Source of the DNA: Candidatus Woesearchaeota archaeon
Lineage (GTDB): Archaea > Nanobdellota > Nanobdellia > Woesearchaeales > GW2011-AR4
Direction: 5' to 3'
Assembly (NCBI GenBank): GCA_016187465.1
Contig: JACPJQ010000003.1
Coordinates: 62,001-126,000, forward strand
Length of the DNA: 64,000 nt
In this document: positions 8,598 through 17,763 of the stretch, piece by piece
Layout of the letters: each line of letters opens with the position of its first letter
Position numbering within the stretch: position 1 is the stretch's first letter
Made by a program: the position numbers and the translations under genes
Notes under the pieces: model-generated
What the model was told of the DNA's origin: nothing
Database searches by the model: none
Seen by the model: only the letters and a program-made list of their open reading frames with translations

Positions 8598-10166
8598 ATG
8601 GATAGACAACCAGTAATAATATATGATACAACTTTAAGGGACGGAACGCAAGGAAGCGGAGTTTCATTTACTGTAGAAGACAAATTAAAAATTGCAAGAA
8701 GGCTTGATGAGTTAAGATTTGATTATGTTGAAGGAGGGTGGCCAGGGTCAAACCCTAGAGATGCCGAATTTTTTTCAAGGGCAAAAGATACAAAATTTAA
8801 CTATGCAAAGATTGCAGCTTTTGGTAGCACAAGAAAAGCTAACATACAGCCACAATCTGATCGTAATCTTCAATACTTAATAGAAGCTGATACGCCAGCT
8901 ATAACTATTTTTGGAAAAAGCTCTTTGTTTCAGGTCAGGGATGCATTGCGCACTTCTCCCAAAGAAAATTTAGATATGATATCTGACTCTGTGGCTTATC
9001 TTAAATCGAGAGGGAAGGAAGTTATTTATGATGCTGAGCATTTTTTTGATGGCTTCAAAGAAGATAAAGATTACTCATTAAAAACACTTCAAGCGGCAAA
9101 ATCTGCAGGGGCTGATTTTTTAGTTTTGTGCGATACAAATGGGGGAACTCCTTTTCATAGGGTGCCAGATATAATTAAAGAAGTAAAAAAAGCTTTAACT
9201 GGCTCAAGGCTTGGGATTCATGCGCATAACGACGCAGGGTACGGAGTTGCTAATAGTGAAGCAGCACTAATTGAAGGTGTTGAAATGGTGCAAGGTACTA
9301 TTAACGGCATTGGTGAAAGAGTTGGAAATGCAAATTTAATTACCATCCTTGGAAATATATTCCAAGAAGGTATCCCGGCTACAGGTAACATTGATGTATC
9401 ACAACTAAGGCCACTCTCTAGACTTGTATATGAATTAGCAAATCTACCTCCAGACTTAAGACAACCTTACGTTGGAGATTTCGCTTTTGCTCATAAAGGG
9501 GGTGTTCATGTAGATGCTGTAAACCGGAACCCTGCTTTGTACGAGCACGCAGACCCCGCTGCATTTGGGAATGCAAGAAGATTCCTTGTATCTGATTTAG
9601 CTGGCGCCGCCAACTTTGAAGCGCTAAGCAGATATGATTTATCTAAATCAGATCCAATTACAAGAAAGATTTTGGAAGAAGTTAAAGAAAGAGAGCATAT
9701 GGGATATTCCTATGAAGTTGCCGATGGTTCCCTAGAACTGCTTATCAAAAAAATCAAGGGCGAACAAATACATTTCTTTGATGTGCTTTCTTATATCACT
9801 TTAGATAAGCAGAATTTGAAATCAACATCAAATCCTGTTCTTGCTAATGTCCATGTAAGTGTTCGTGGGCACACCATTTACAGAAAAGGTTCTGGTGATG
9901 GTCCGGTCAATGCATTGGATGTTGCTCTGCGAGCAGTTCTAGAAAGTGAATATCCGGAATTAAAGCAATTGGAATTGGCAGATTATAGGGTGCGTGAGAT
10001 ACCCGAGCGAAGAGGTACAGCCTCTCGAGTCAGGGTATTAATAGAATCGCGAGTTAATGGTTTTACATTTGGAACAGTCGGTGTAGGGGAAAATAGCACT
10101 CAAGCAGCATTAGAGGCCCTTGTGGATAGTTTTAATTATGCACATTTAAAAATACAAGAAAAATAA
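8598..10166 (+). CDS. cimA: Citramalate synthase (CimA/LeuA family)
   Basis: IIYDTTLRDGTQGSGVSFTVEDKLKIARRLDEL..YVEGGWPGSNP, LGIHAHNDAGYGVANS, HKGGVHVDAV; GAGGT SD at 8588. Confidence 0.85.
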   Translation: MDRQPVIIYDTTLRDGTQGSGVSFTVEDKLKIARRLDELRFDYVEGGWPGSNPRDAEFFSRAKDTKFNYAKIAAFGSTRKANIQPQSDRNLQYLIEADTPAITIFGKSSLFQVRDALRTSPKENLDMISDSVAYLKSRGKEVIYDAEHFFDGFKEDKDYSLKTLQAAKSAGADFLVLCDTNGGTPFHRVPDIIKEVKKALTGSRLGIHAHNDAGYGVANSEAALIEGVEMVQGTINGIGERVGNANLITILGNIFQEGIPATGNIDVSQLRPLSRLVYELANLPPDLRQPYVGDFAFAHKGGVHVDAVNRNPALYEHADPAAFGNARRFLVSDLAGAANFEALSRYDLSKSDPITRKILEEVKEREHMGYSYEVADGSLELLIKKIKGEQIHFFDVLSYITLDKQNLKSTSNPVLANVHVSVRGHTIYRKGSGDGPVNALDVALRAVLESEYPELKQLELADYRVREIPERRGTASRVRVLIESRVNGFTFGTVGVGENSTQAALEALVDSFNYAHLKIQEK

Positions 10167-10170
10167 AATC

Positions 10171-10743
10171 CTAATTCCCTTGTCTGTCATGTGCCCTTAA
10201 GCTTGGCCTTACTTTTTCATATCCTTTTCCTTTTCCGCGCAGCCCTCTGCCTTTTCTTCCTGCGCTTGTAAGCCCTCTTGAAGCCCTGCCTTTGTGCTCA
10301 ATAATCCAGTTTATCTGGGGATCAGAAACTATTGATGGATTGGCTCTGTCTACAATAATAACCTCATACCAGTAATGCAGGCCGTCTTCCCCGGCATAAT
10401 AGCTGTTCAGAACTTCGCAATTCGGATATTTCCTGGCAGCCCTGTTCTCAGCAACAGCCTGGTAGTTCATTGTCAGGTCTTTTCTTCTGGACATTGCTTT
10501 CGGCCTTCTTGGATGCCTTATCTGGGGCCTCTGCCTTCCGCCTCTGTTCACTCTCTGCCTTAAAACAATGAATCCCTGCTTTGCCTTATAGCCCAAAGAA
10601 CGAGCTCTGTCAATTCTGGTCGGCCTTTCCAGCCTTATAGTTGCCGGCTCCTGGCGCCATTTTATAATGCGCTGCTGCCACAACCCACCAAGGCCTTCTC
10701 TTGGCTTCTTCCAAGCCTCTCTTATATACTGGTACATTCCCAT
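10171..10743 (-). CDS. rpl15e: Ribosomal protein L15e
   Basis: [14 protein letters not shown]...[48 protein letters not shown]; start moved to 10743. Confidence 0.93.
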   Translation of the reverse strand: MGMYQYIREAWKKPREGLGGLWQQRIIKWRQEPATIRLERPTRIDRARSLGYKAKQGFIVLRQRVNRGGRQRPQIRHPRRPKAMSRRKDLTMNYQAVAENRAARKYPNCEVLNSYYAGEDGLHYWYEVIIVDRANPSIVSDPQINWIIEHKGRASRGLTSAGRKGRGLRGKGKGYEKVRPSLRAHDRQGN

Positions 10744-11053
10744 TTTAAGCTTCCATTCAACTGCAAAGTCAGTTGACACCTTGCGAGACATAAAGTCTCG
10801 AGTGCTCACTTCGTTCGCAAAATAATTTATACTAAGATTCTGGTAAGCAACTACCAACATCTCTTAGCTAAAATTTGGAATTTTATTTAATTTATAAAGG
10901 TATTGGAAAACTATTGCAAAAATTATGAAAAAAATCTTTTCTTGTAGTTGTAAAAATTTTAAAAAAAGCCGATATCAGGCAGATACTTATTTTTAATAGG
11001 GATTTTCAAGCTTGCAGATAAATCAAGTTAAGGTAGCAGTCTCACGAAGGATT

Positions 11054-12562
11054 TCATTTCTTAAATGGTCTGAGGCTTTCCGGAATTCTCGGGGCGATCT
11101 CAGAAATATTTCTAGGATATCCCAAAGGGAGCCCTGTTGACAAATCCAATCCCCAAAAAGCATTGTAGGACGTGTTTAACATCACAACCCCTGGAAGTAT
11201 ATTTCCAGCGTGATATTCAGCAGCCGCTCCCCCAGCCAGAGTGAAATGAGTAAAGTCTGTTTCAGCAGAGAATCCAAATTTAGAAATTAGGTTATTTGTA
11301 TCGCCGCCGCTTAATATAGTTGTTGCTCCATTTTGCTTTAGCCTAACAATCTCTTCTATAAGCCTTTTTGATTCCGGTAAGAATTCCTCTTCGTCATCTT
11401 TAGTTGGCGAACCTTTTAGGTAAACTGTTTGAGAGTTTTTTAATCTATCTAAGAATAAATCCAAGGTTTGCGGACCAATACCATAAATCCCTATTTTATC
11501 TTTGTTTGGATTGGAGTGTATTTCTTCAGGTGTCATGTATCTAACTTCCTCTCCCAGCTTCACTTTAAAATCCAAAGGAATCACAAATCTTTCGTCCTTA
11601 GAAATGTTTGCGACTTTTCTTTTCAAGTGGTATAGTTCATTTTCTGCCAAAAATTTGTACGTTTTTGCGCCCAATTCCCTTCTTTTTCCATCGTATCGTG
11701 ACCCATGGATTGCTAATATACCTAGTGCGCCTGCCGCCAAAACATTATCCACTAGATCATGTTCAAGTAAATCTTCGACGAAATCGAGATATCCCGAAAT
11801 CTTCACCCCGCCAAGTAGGAGTGTGTACGGATTCCTTATATCACTGATTAATTTTCTGTTCTCTTGTATCTCTCTCTGGGTAAGCCTACCTGCCAAATTG
11901 AGCAAATGCGGAAACCCTATGATCGAGCCATGCCACCTATGGGATGCAGAAAAAGCATCGTTAACAACAAAATCGGCAAGGGGTCCAAGAGTGCTCATAT
12001 AGGAGTGGGGCAAAGCTGCAAACCTCCCGGGATCCCTCAGATCACTAACCTCATCAGACAACTTCCTGATGTTATCAAGTAAAAATACCTCACCACGTTT
12101 CATACCTTTGATTATGTCTTGAGTTACAATACCATACCAATGCGCACTTTTGAAGATTACCTCCTTTGATAAAACTTCCTCAAGGGCGTTTTTATGCGGC
12201 TCCAGGCTTATACAGTCTGCCTTACCTGCAGTACCTTGATGCGTGATTACCACTACCTTAGCACCATAATCTGATAATTCTCTTATAGTGGGAGCTGCTG
12301 CTTTGATCCTATCTTTTCCTTTTAGATAAAATTGGCCTTCTTTTTGCTCTATAGGGCTATTCAAATCAGTTCTTACAAGTACTACTTTATCTCCGAAAAC
12401 ATAGCTTCCGTACTCTTTCCTTAATTCTGGTTCTCTATATTCCCTTGGATTATCTATAAACCCTGGCCTGCTTAAGGCAATGGCTCTTTTTAGAATATCA
12501 TCAATAGTCACATAATTTAAATCCAAGTTTATATTTCTGCGGGAAGATTCTGTTTGTATCAT
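11054..12562 (-). CDS. pgk: Phosphoglycerate kinase
   Basis: VVLVRTDLNSPIE, DRIKAAAPTIREL, FVVNDAFSASHRWHGSIIGFP. Confidence 0.88.
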   Translation of the reverse strand: MIQTESSRRNINLDLNYVTIDDILKRAIALSRPGFIDNPREYREPELRKEYGSYVFGDKVVLVRTDLNSPIEQKEGQFYLKGKDRIKAAAPTIRELSDYGAKVVVITHQGTAGKADCISLEPHKNALEEVLSKEVIFKSAHWYGIVTQDIIKGMKRGEVFLLDNIRKLSDEVSDLRDPGRFAALPHSYMSTLGPLADFVVNDAFSASHRWHGSIIGFPHLLNLAGRLTQREIQENRKLISDIRNPYTLLLGGVKISGYLDFVEDLLEHDLVDNVLAAGALGILAIHGSRYDGKRRELGAKTYKFLAENELYHLKRKVANISKDERFVIPLDFKVKLGEEVRYMTPEEIHSNPNKDKIGIYGIGPQTLDLFLDRLKNSQTVYLKGSPTKDDEEEFLPESKRLIEEIVRLKQNGATTILSGGDTNNLISKFGFSAETDFTHFTLAGGAAAEYHAGNILPGVVMLNTSYNAFWGLDLSTGLPLGYPRNISEIAPRIPESLRPFKK

Positions 12563-12673
12563 ATTGTTAACTAACGATGCGTAGTATATAAATTTTTTTA
12601 TGAATATGAATACATCACTACTTTAAAGGTAGTACTAATTATGGAAAAAAATTCGATAGGGATCTACCAATCA

Positions 12674-13264
12674 TTAATTAGAAGATGAATCCAATAAGAT
12701 GGCAGTGTTATGGTAAACTGTGCCCGCATATAAATTTGGCTTGACTACTCTTACCTTCCTTCCAAAACTTTCTGCTTCGCGTTGAATTGTCCTCACTAAT
12801 TGATTATCTTCATTTTGGAGACCTCCGAAATAGGATACAAAAAATTTAGCATTTGGTAGTCCAAGCGAGATTATTGTATCTGCCAGTTCCTTATCATCAT
12901 ATCTCCGCTGAAAGTTTACACACTCAATAACATCAAATCCTCTAGGAATAACGCTAAGGGGTGTTGAATCTATGTCTAATTCAATAATGTCAAAGCTTCC
13001 TCTAACCTGTTTTAATTGATGATCATACCTTTTTCCTAAATCAAACTGAAAATTTGTATGCTCTTTATTTAGATCAAAGCCGATAACAGCCACACCTCGG
13101 AGTGCAATCATGAGGGGGAGTAGGTTACTGCCAATTCCCACAGACAGATACCTTTGACCAACCTCTAGATTTAGAGAGTTTATTGTTTCTTCGAGCTTAG
13201 ATTTATAATGGGATAGCCCTTCAAAATCCGATAAGATTTGAATTCCGCTGTGTTCTTGTGCCAT
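12674..13264 (-). CDS. Putative SAM-dependent methyltransferase-like protein
   Basis: GQRYLSVGIGSNLLPLMIALRGVAVIGFDLN resembles Rossmann motif I; weak. Confidence 0.4.
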   Translation of the reverse strand: MAQEHSGIQILSDFEGLSHYKSKLEETINSLNLEVGQRYLSVGIGSNLLPLMIALRGVAVIGFDLNKEHTNFQFDLGKRYDHQLKQVRGSFDIIELDIDSTPLSVIPRGFDVIECVNFQRRYDDKELADTIISLGLPNAKFFVSYFGGLQNEDNQLVRTIQREAESFGRKVRVVKPNLYAGTVYHNTAILLDSSSN

Positions 13265-13386
13265 AAGATAGTAAAAAACTACACCAGTTTATTAAGCTTT
13301 TTAGGATTTCTGGCATGGAGACTGAGCAAAAAGCCTTTGAAATAACCCAAATATTTTTATACAATCAATAATTATTGAGTTCTAAA

Positions 13387-14355
13387 ATGCCACTCAACTC
13401 TTCAAATATGCTAAAAGTTATTGAAGATTTTCCTCACCAGTGCAGGACTGCAATGCAGCTGCCTGAAGGAATGTCTGTCTCAGGAAAAGTTGACAAGATT
13501 GTGGTTTGCGGCATGGGCGGCTCTGCTGTCGGGGGAGATTTGCTGAAAATATTCATGCACGATTACAAAATTCCGGTTTTTGTTGTGAGAGACTACAGGG
13601 TGCCAGGCTTTGTTGATGAGAGCACATTGGTTTTTGCCGTTTCTTACTCGGGCAACACAGAAGAAACAATTTCAGCCTTTGAAGACGCTTCAGGAAAAAA
13701 AGCAAAGATTGTCGCTGTCACAAGCGGCGGCCAGCTTTCAGCAATGGCAAAAAAAATAATCAAAATTCCTTCTGGAATGCAGCCGAGAGCGGCTTTGGGT
13801 TATTTATTTTTTCCGGTTTTAGGAGTTTTGGCCAATTCCGGTATCATTGATGTAAAAGGCCTTGAAATTGAGGAAATGCTTGACGTTCTGTCAAAAACCG
13901 AAGACTTTAGGAAAGAAGGAGATAGGCTTGCAAAAAAGATTTTCGGCAGAACGCCTGTTATTTACGCCTCTGATATGCTCAGAGCAGTTGCTTACAGGTG
14001 GAAAACCCAGTTCAACGAGAACAGCAAATCGCCAGCTTTCACACATGTATTTTCGGAAATGAACCATAATGAGATTGTCGGCTACCAAAACATGGACAGA
14101 AACAAGTTTATTTCAATCTTCATAAGAGACATGGAAGACAATGAAAGGATAAAGAAAAGAATGGACATAACAAAGGAAATAATCTCAAGCAGGGTTGATG
14201 TTCAGGAAGTTTTCACTAAAGGCAGCGGGCTGCTTGCAAGGATGTTCTCGGGGATTTACTATGCTGATTTCGCTTCTTATTACCTTGCATTGGCAAACAA
14301 GGTTGATCCGACTCCTGTTACTGTAATAGAAAATCTGAAGAAGAAGCTGAAGTGA
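13387..14355 (+). CDS. Bifunctional phosphoglucose/phosphomannose isomerase
   Basis: VVCGMGGSAVGGDLLK, VFAVSYSGNTEETISAFEDA; archaeal PGI/PMI family. Confidence 0.9.
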   Translation: MPLNSSNMLKVIEDFPHQCRTAMQLPEGMSVSGKVDKIVVCGMGGSAVGGDLLKIFMHDYKIPVFVVRDYRVPGFVDESTLVFAVSYSGNTEETISAFEDASGKKAKIVAVTSGGQLSAMAKKIIKIPSGMQPRAALGYLFFPVLGVLANSGIIDVKGLEIEEMLDVLSKTEDFRKEGDRLAKKIFGRTPVIYASDMLRAVAYRWKTQFNENSKSPAFTHVFSEMNHNEIVGYQNMDRNKFISIFIRDMEDNERIKKRMDITKEIISSRVDVQEVFTKGSGLLARMFSGIYYADFASYYLALANKVDPTPVTVIENLKKKLK

Positions 14356-14955
14356 TTATATCTTTTTCGTTTTTTTTAATTCTTGGCTTATGGTGCCTAT
14401 ATAATCTCCGCCTTTTTGGTTATAAGCCATGCGAGAACTTCTCCTTATATCCTGCATAATATTTAAGTAATTTTTTTTCCCTAAAAGGAATTTCCTCATG
14501 GAGTCGTCAACTATTTTTTCTATCTGCATTCCGTACAATTCAGAATAATGTTTTAATGTTTTGTACAACCCATCAGAAACATATAATACAAGTTGATGGG
14601 TTGACAGGCTTGATACTGATTCGTACGGGACTAGCCTTATGCCCCTATCTTTTATTTTTTCTATAGCGAAATAATATCTGGGGTCAGTTCCTTCCATTGC
14701 GGCATACTTCTGGAGTTTACGCTCAAGCTCACTTACAGCTTTCACAACCTGCTGGCGCGCTAACTCTATGTTCATCTCATTTGGAAAAGTGTCTCCATCC
14801 CTAAGCTTCTCTGCAATACCACTTTTAGTCAGATAAACATCGGTATTTGCTAAAAGCAATTTCAACAAGCCTAATTGATTTTTTGGACGAATATTTTTGG
14901 GAGTCGTTTTTCCCAGTATCTCTTCTGCTGTACCTTTTGCTTCTTCTGGTTTCAT
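14356..14955 (-). CDS. Hypothetical protein, possible winged-helix N-terminus
   Basis: 199-aa ORF, LLKLLLANTDVYLTKSGIAEKL. Confidence 0.5.
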   Translation of the reverse strand: MKPEEAKGTAEEILGKTTPKNIRPKNQLGLLKLLLANTDVYLTKSGIAEKLRDGDTFPNEMNIELARQQVVKAVSELERKLQKYAAMEGTDPRYYFAIEKIKDRGIRLVPYESVSSLSTHQLVLYVSDGLYKTLKHYSELYGMQIEKIVDDSMRKFLLGKKNYLNIMQDIRRSSRMAYNQKGGDYIGTISQELKKTKKI

Positions 14956-15107
14956 TTTGCTGCAGGATTCAATTTGTTTATTTAAATATATCTTAAAAGC
15001 AGTAACAAGATATATTTTAAAATAATTTCAGTTTTTCCCACAAAACATATGCGATCGCTGTTAAATGCCTTCAAGTTACACACTTCTCAAAAGTTTCGTC
15101 CGAAAAG

Positions 15108-15140
15108 TTCGAAAACCAGCCGTAAATCCCAGTTGTCGCC
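15108..15140. repeat. Left copy of inverted repeat flanking redox operon
   Basis: ttcgaaaaccagccgtaaatcccagttgtcgcc matches reverse complement of 17649-17684 with few changes. Confidence 0.55.
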
Positions 15141-15256
15141 GTAGTTTTTTCTTGCAATATAAGTTACTGCCGAAAGCGGGCAAAATTTGGAGTCGCCATC
15201 CGAAAAATTTAAATATTTGGTTGTTTAGGAATTCTCTGCTTAAAAGAGGCAGAATT

Positions 15257-16084
15257 ATGAAAAAAGACAGAAATTATGTTTATATATTGTGTATTTTAAC
15301 AATTTTTCTTGTAAGTTGTAGTGTTGAGAAGCCTACCCAAAAAGTAGAGCTTTCTTTCAAGGAGCAAGGCAATGTAGGAAAAGTTGTTCCTTCTGAAATA
15401 GCATATCAAATGAAGCAGCAAGGAGAAGATATAGTATTAGTTGATGTGCGCGAAAAGGAAGAATGGGATGCTGAGCATATTCCGGGTGCAATCTGGATTC
15501 CTCACAGCAAATTAAAAGAAAATGACAAAGAATCCTGGAATTTGCTTGAGACATTATCCAAGACCCATAAAAACGTTTTTACTTACTGCGGAGCAGGGCA
15601 CAGAAGCGGATTTATTGCGACAAAAGCGCAGGAAAAAGGCTTCAGCAACGTGTTTAATTTAGATGGCTTTTCGTTCTGGAAGCTGGAATTTCCGATTATA
15701 AAGGGCGAGTCAGATCCAGATAAAGAAGCAAAGCCTATTCATCTTGACGAAGCAAATTATTATTATACAAGTTTTGAGGATGTTGATTTTGTTGACGTAA
15801 GAGAAATAGAATCAATTGAAATTACAGGCGGCAATATTATTAAAGGCGCTAAATGGATTCCTCTTTCTGAACTTTCTAAAAGGCTGGACGAGATAAACTG
15901 CGAGCACGACACAGTGTTTATATGCGAAGGCACTTGGGATGGTGGAGAATGCTCTGCAAGCCCTGCAGCTGCAAAAATAGCTATAGAAAGAAAAGGATGC
16001 AAAGCTGGTAGGATGAAGTATCTTTTGGAAGGGCATGGAGCTTGGGAGGCAGCTGGCTATCCAGTTCAGAAAGTTAAAGGTTGA
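15257..16084 (+). CDS. Lipoprotein with two rhodanese-like domains
   Basis: LVSCSVEK lipobox; VDVREKEEWDAEHIPGAIWIP, TYCGAGHRSG, second VDVREIESIEITGG. Confidence 0.8.
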   Translation: MKKDRNYVYILCILTIFLVSCSVEKPTQKVELSFKEQGNVGKVVPSEIAYQMKQQGEDIVLVDVREKEEWDAEHIPGAIWIPHSKLKENDKESWNLLETLSKTHKNVFTYCGAGHRSGFIATKAQEKGFSNVFNLDGFSFWKLEFPIIKGESDPDKEAKPIHLDEANYYYTSFEDVDFVDVREIESIEITGGNIIKGAKWIPLSELSKRLDEINCEHDTVFICEGTWDGGECSASPAAAKIAIERKGCKAGRMKYLLEGHGAWEAAGYPVQKVKG

Positions 16085-16089
16085 TTTTC

Positions 16090-16488
16090 ATGAAAAAGGA
16101 ATTTTTGATTGCTCTATCAGTTTTTATAATTGTTTTAAGCGGTTGTACTTCCCAAACAACAGAGCAAAGCCCGCAAACTTCTTCTGCTAATCTTGACTCA
16201 TTTGCGCAGTGCCTTAAAGAGAAAGGCGTAAAAATGTACGGCTCATACATCTGTTCTGCATGTTTGGCGACAAAAAAGATGTTTGGCTCTTCATTTGAAT
16301 ATGTTGAAGAGATAGAATGCCATCCCAAAGGTCCAAACCCGCAAACTGATTTGTGCTTAAAAAGAGATATTAAAAAAACACCAACTTGGATTCTTGAAAA
16401 AGAAGGAACTGAGATTAACAGGCTTGAAGGCTATCAGACTTTTGAGCTATTGGGAGAATTCTCAGGCTGCCCATTTGATGGTGAATAA
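16090..16488 (+). CDS. Lipoprotein, thioredoxin-like domain (CSAC motif)
   Basis: LSGCTSQ lipobox; MYGSYICSACLATKKMFG...KKTPTWIL resembles VKOR-associated thioredoxin domains. Confidence 0.7.
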   Translation: MKKEFLIALSVFIIVLSGCTSQTTEQSPQTSSANLDSFAQCLKEKGVKMYGSYICSACLATKKMFGSSFEYVEEIECHPKGPNPQTDLCLKRDIKKTPTWILEKEGTEINRLEGYQTFELLGEFSGCPFDGE

Positions 16489-17201
16489 TGGTTGAGCAGC
16501 TTACTTTAGGCATAATAATTGCAGCTGCATTAGCTGACAGCATTAATCCATGCGTCTTTGGGGTTTTGATTTTTCTTTTGGCTTATATGGTTACTGTTTT
16601 CAAGAATAAATTAAAAATGCTAGTTGCGGGTCTAATATATACAGCTGTAGTTTATGTTACGTATTTGGTGATTGGCCTTGGCATATTTGCATTTACACAA
16701 TCAACTGGAATTGTCAAGCCATTTTACTGGTTTGCAGCCCTGGTTGCTGTTTTAGCCGGCTTTGTCGAGATAAAAGACTATTTTTGGTATGGAAAATGGT
16801 TTTCATTGCAGATGGTTCCTGGCGGAGCTGAAAAAATAAAGAAAATTTCAAATGCTATGAAAAGCATGGAAGTAAAACATCCTTTGCTTAGCTTAGGCAT
16901 AGCGGCTTTATTAGGATTTGTTGTTGTGCTTTTTGAATTTCCATGCACTGGCGCGCCATACCTGGCAATATTAGCACTGTTGTCAGCAGGAGATTATTCA
17001 TCTGGAGTGCCTTTATTATTGCTTTATAATCTAATATTCATACTGCCCCTGTTTGTCATTATAGGGCTTGTATATTTTGGCTGTACATCTAAGGCGCTTG
17101 AAAAATGGAGAAAAGAGCACCGCGGCTTAATGAGATTGGGCATTGGCTTGTTTTTATTGGCTTTGGGGGCTTATTTGATATATACAGCTTTGCATTTGTA
17201 G
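16488..17201 (+). CDS. CcdA/DsbD-family transmembrane electron transporter
   Basis: ADSINPCVFGVLIFLLAYM and FEFPCTGAPYLAILALL paired-Cys TM motifs. Confidence 0.85.
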   Translation: MVEQLTLGIIIAAALADSINPCVFGVLIFLLAYMVTVFKNKLKMLVAGLIYTAVVYVTYLVIGLGIFAFTQSTGIVKPFYWFAALVAVLAGFVEIKDYFWYGKWFSLQMVPGGAEKIKKISNAMKSMEVKHPLLSLGIAALLGFVVVLFEFPCTGAPYLAILALLSAGDYSSGVPLLLLYNLIFILPLFVIIGLVYFGCTSKALEKWRKEHRGLMRLGIGLFLLALGAYLIYTALHL

Positions 17202-17211
17202 GTGGAAACCA

Positions 17212-17523
17212 ATGAAAAAAGGAAAAAAAGAAAGACAATCTTGCAGGCAATGTGTAGTAAAAAGAAAGGGCCATACAGAAGAGTTTGATGAAAAAAAGGT
17301 GTATGGCTCAGTGTATGCGGCTTGTGCCAGCGCGCATTATGGCGAAATGCAGTGCGAGAAAATTGCCGGAGAGGCAACAAAGAAGGTCAAGAAACTTTTG
17401 AAAAATAAAAAAGAAATCTCGTCAACAGAGATTCGCAGGAAAATAGAAAGCGAGTTAAAAAAGAAGGATGAGGAATTGGCATTCTTTTACGAGCAGCATT
17501 TGCCAAATCTCAAAAGACTTTGA
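17212..17523 (+). CDS. ATP-cone domain protein
   Basis: VVKRKGHTEEFDEKKVYGSVYAACASAHYGE...ISSTEIRRKIESEL. Confidence 0.75.
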   Translation: MKKGKKERQSCRQCVVKRKGHTEEFDEKKVYGSVYAACASAHYGEMQCEKIAGEATKKVKKLLKNKKEISSTEIRRKIESELKKKDEELAFFYEQHLPNLKRL

Positions 17524-17648
17524 GAGAGCAGCCATAATAAAAAATATTGAAAACAACAGTTCAATTAAGAAAAAATTTTGTTAAACTTTTGTTGTAAGGT
17601 AGTGCAAAGCATTTCCTAATCTCTTGTTTTCTTATGAATTTTGACGAA

Positions 17649-17684
17649 GGCGACAACTAAAGGGATTTACGGCGGGTTTTCGAA
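17649..17684. repeat. Right copy of inverted repeat flanking redox operon
   Basis: ggcgacaactaaagggatttacggcgggttttcgaa. Confidence 0.55.
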
Positions 17685-17763
17685 TTGCATTTGTCAATCG
17701 TTAGTGACGAATTTCTTCGTTTATCACAACAACTTTTAAATAACTTTAAGCATTACCCAGCAT

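Noticed and set aside
8361-8609. Minus-strand 82-aa ORF over the cimA leader
   Set aside because: Low-complexity composition, overlaps the leader ORF and hairpins; likely fortuitous.
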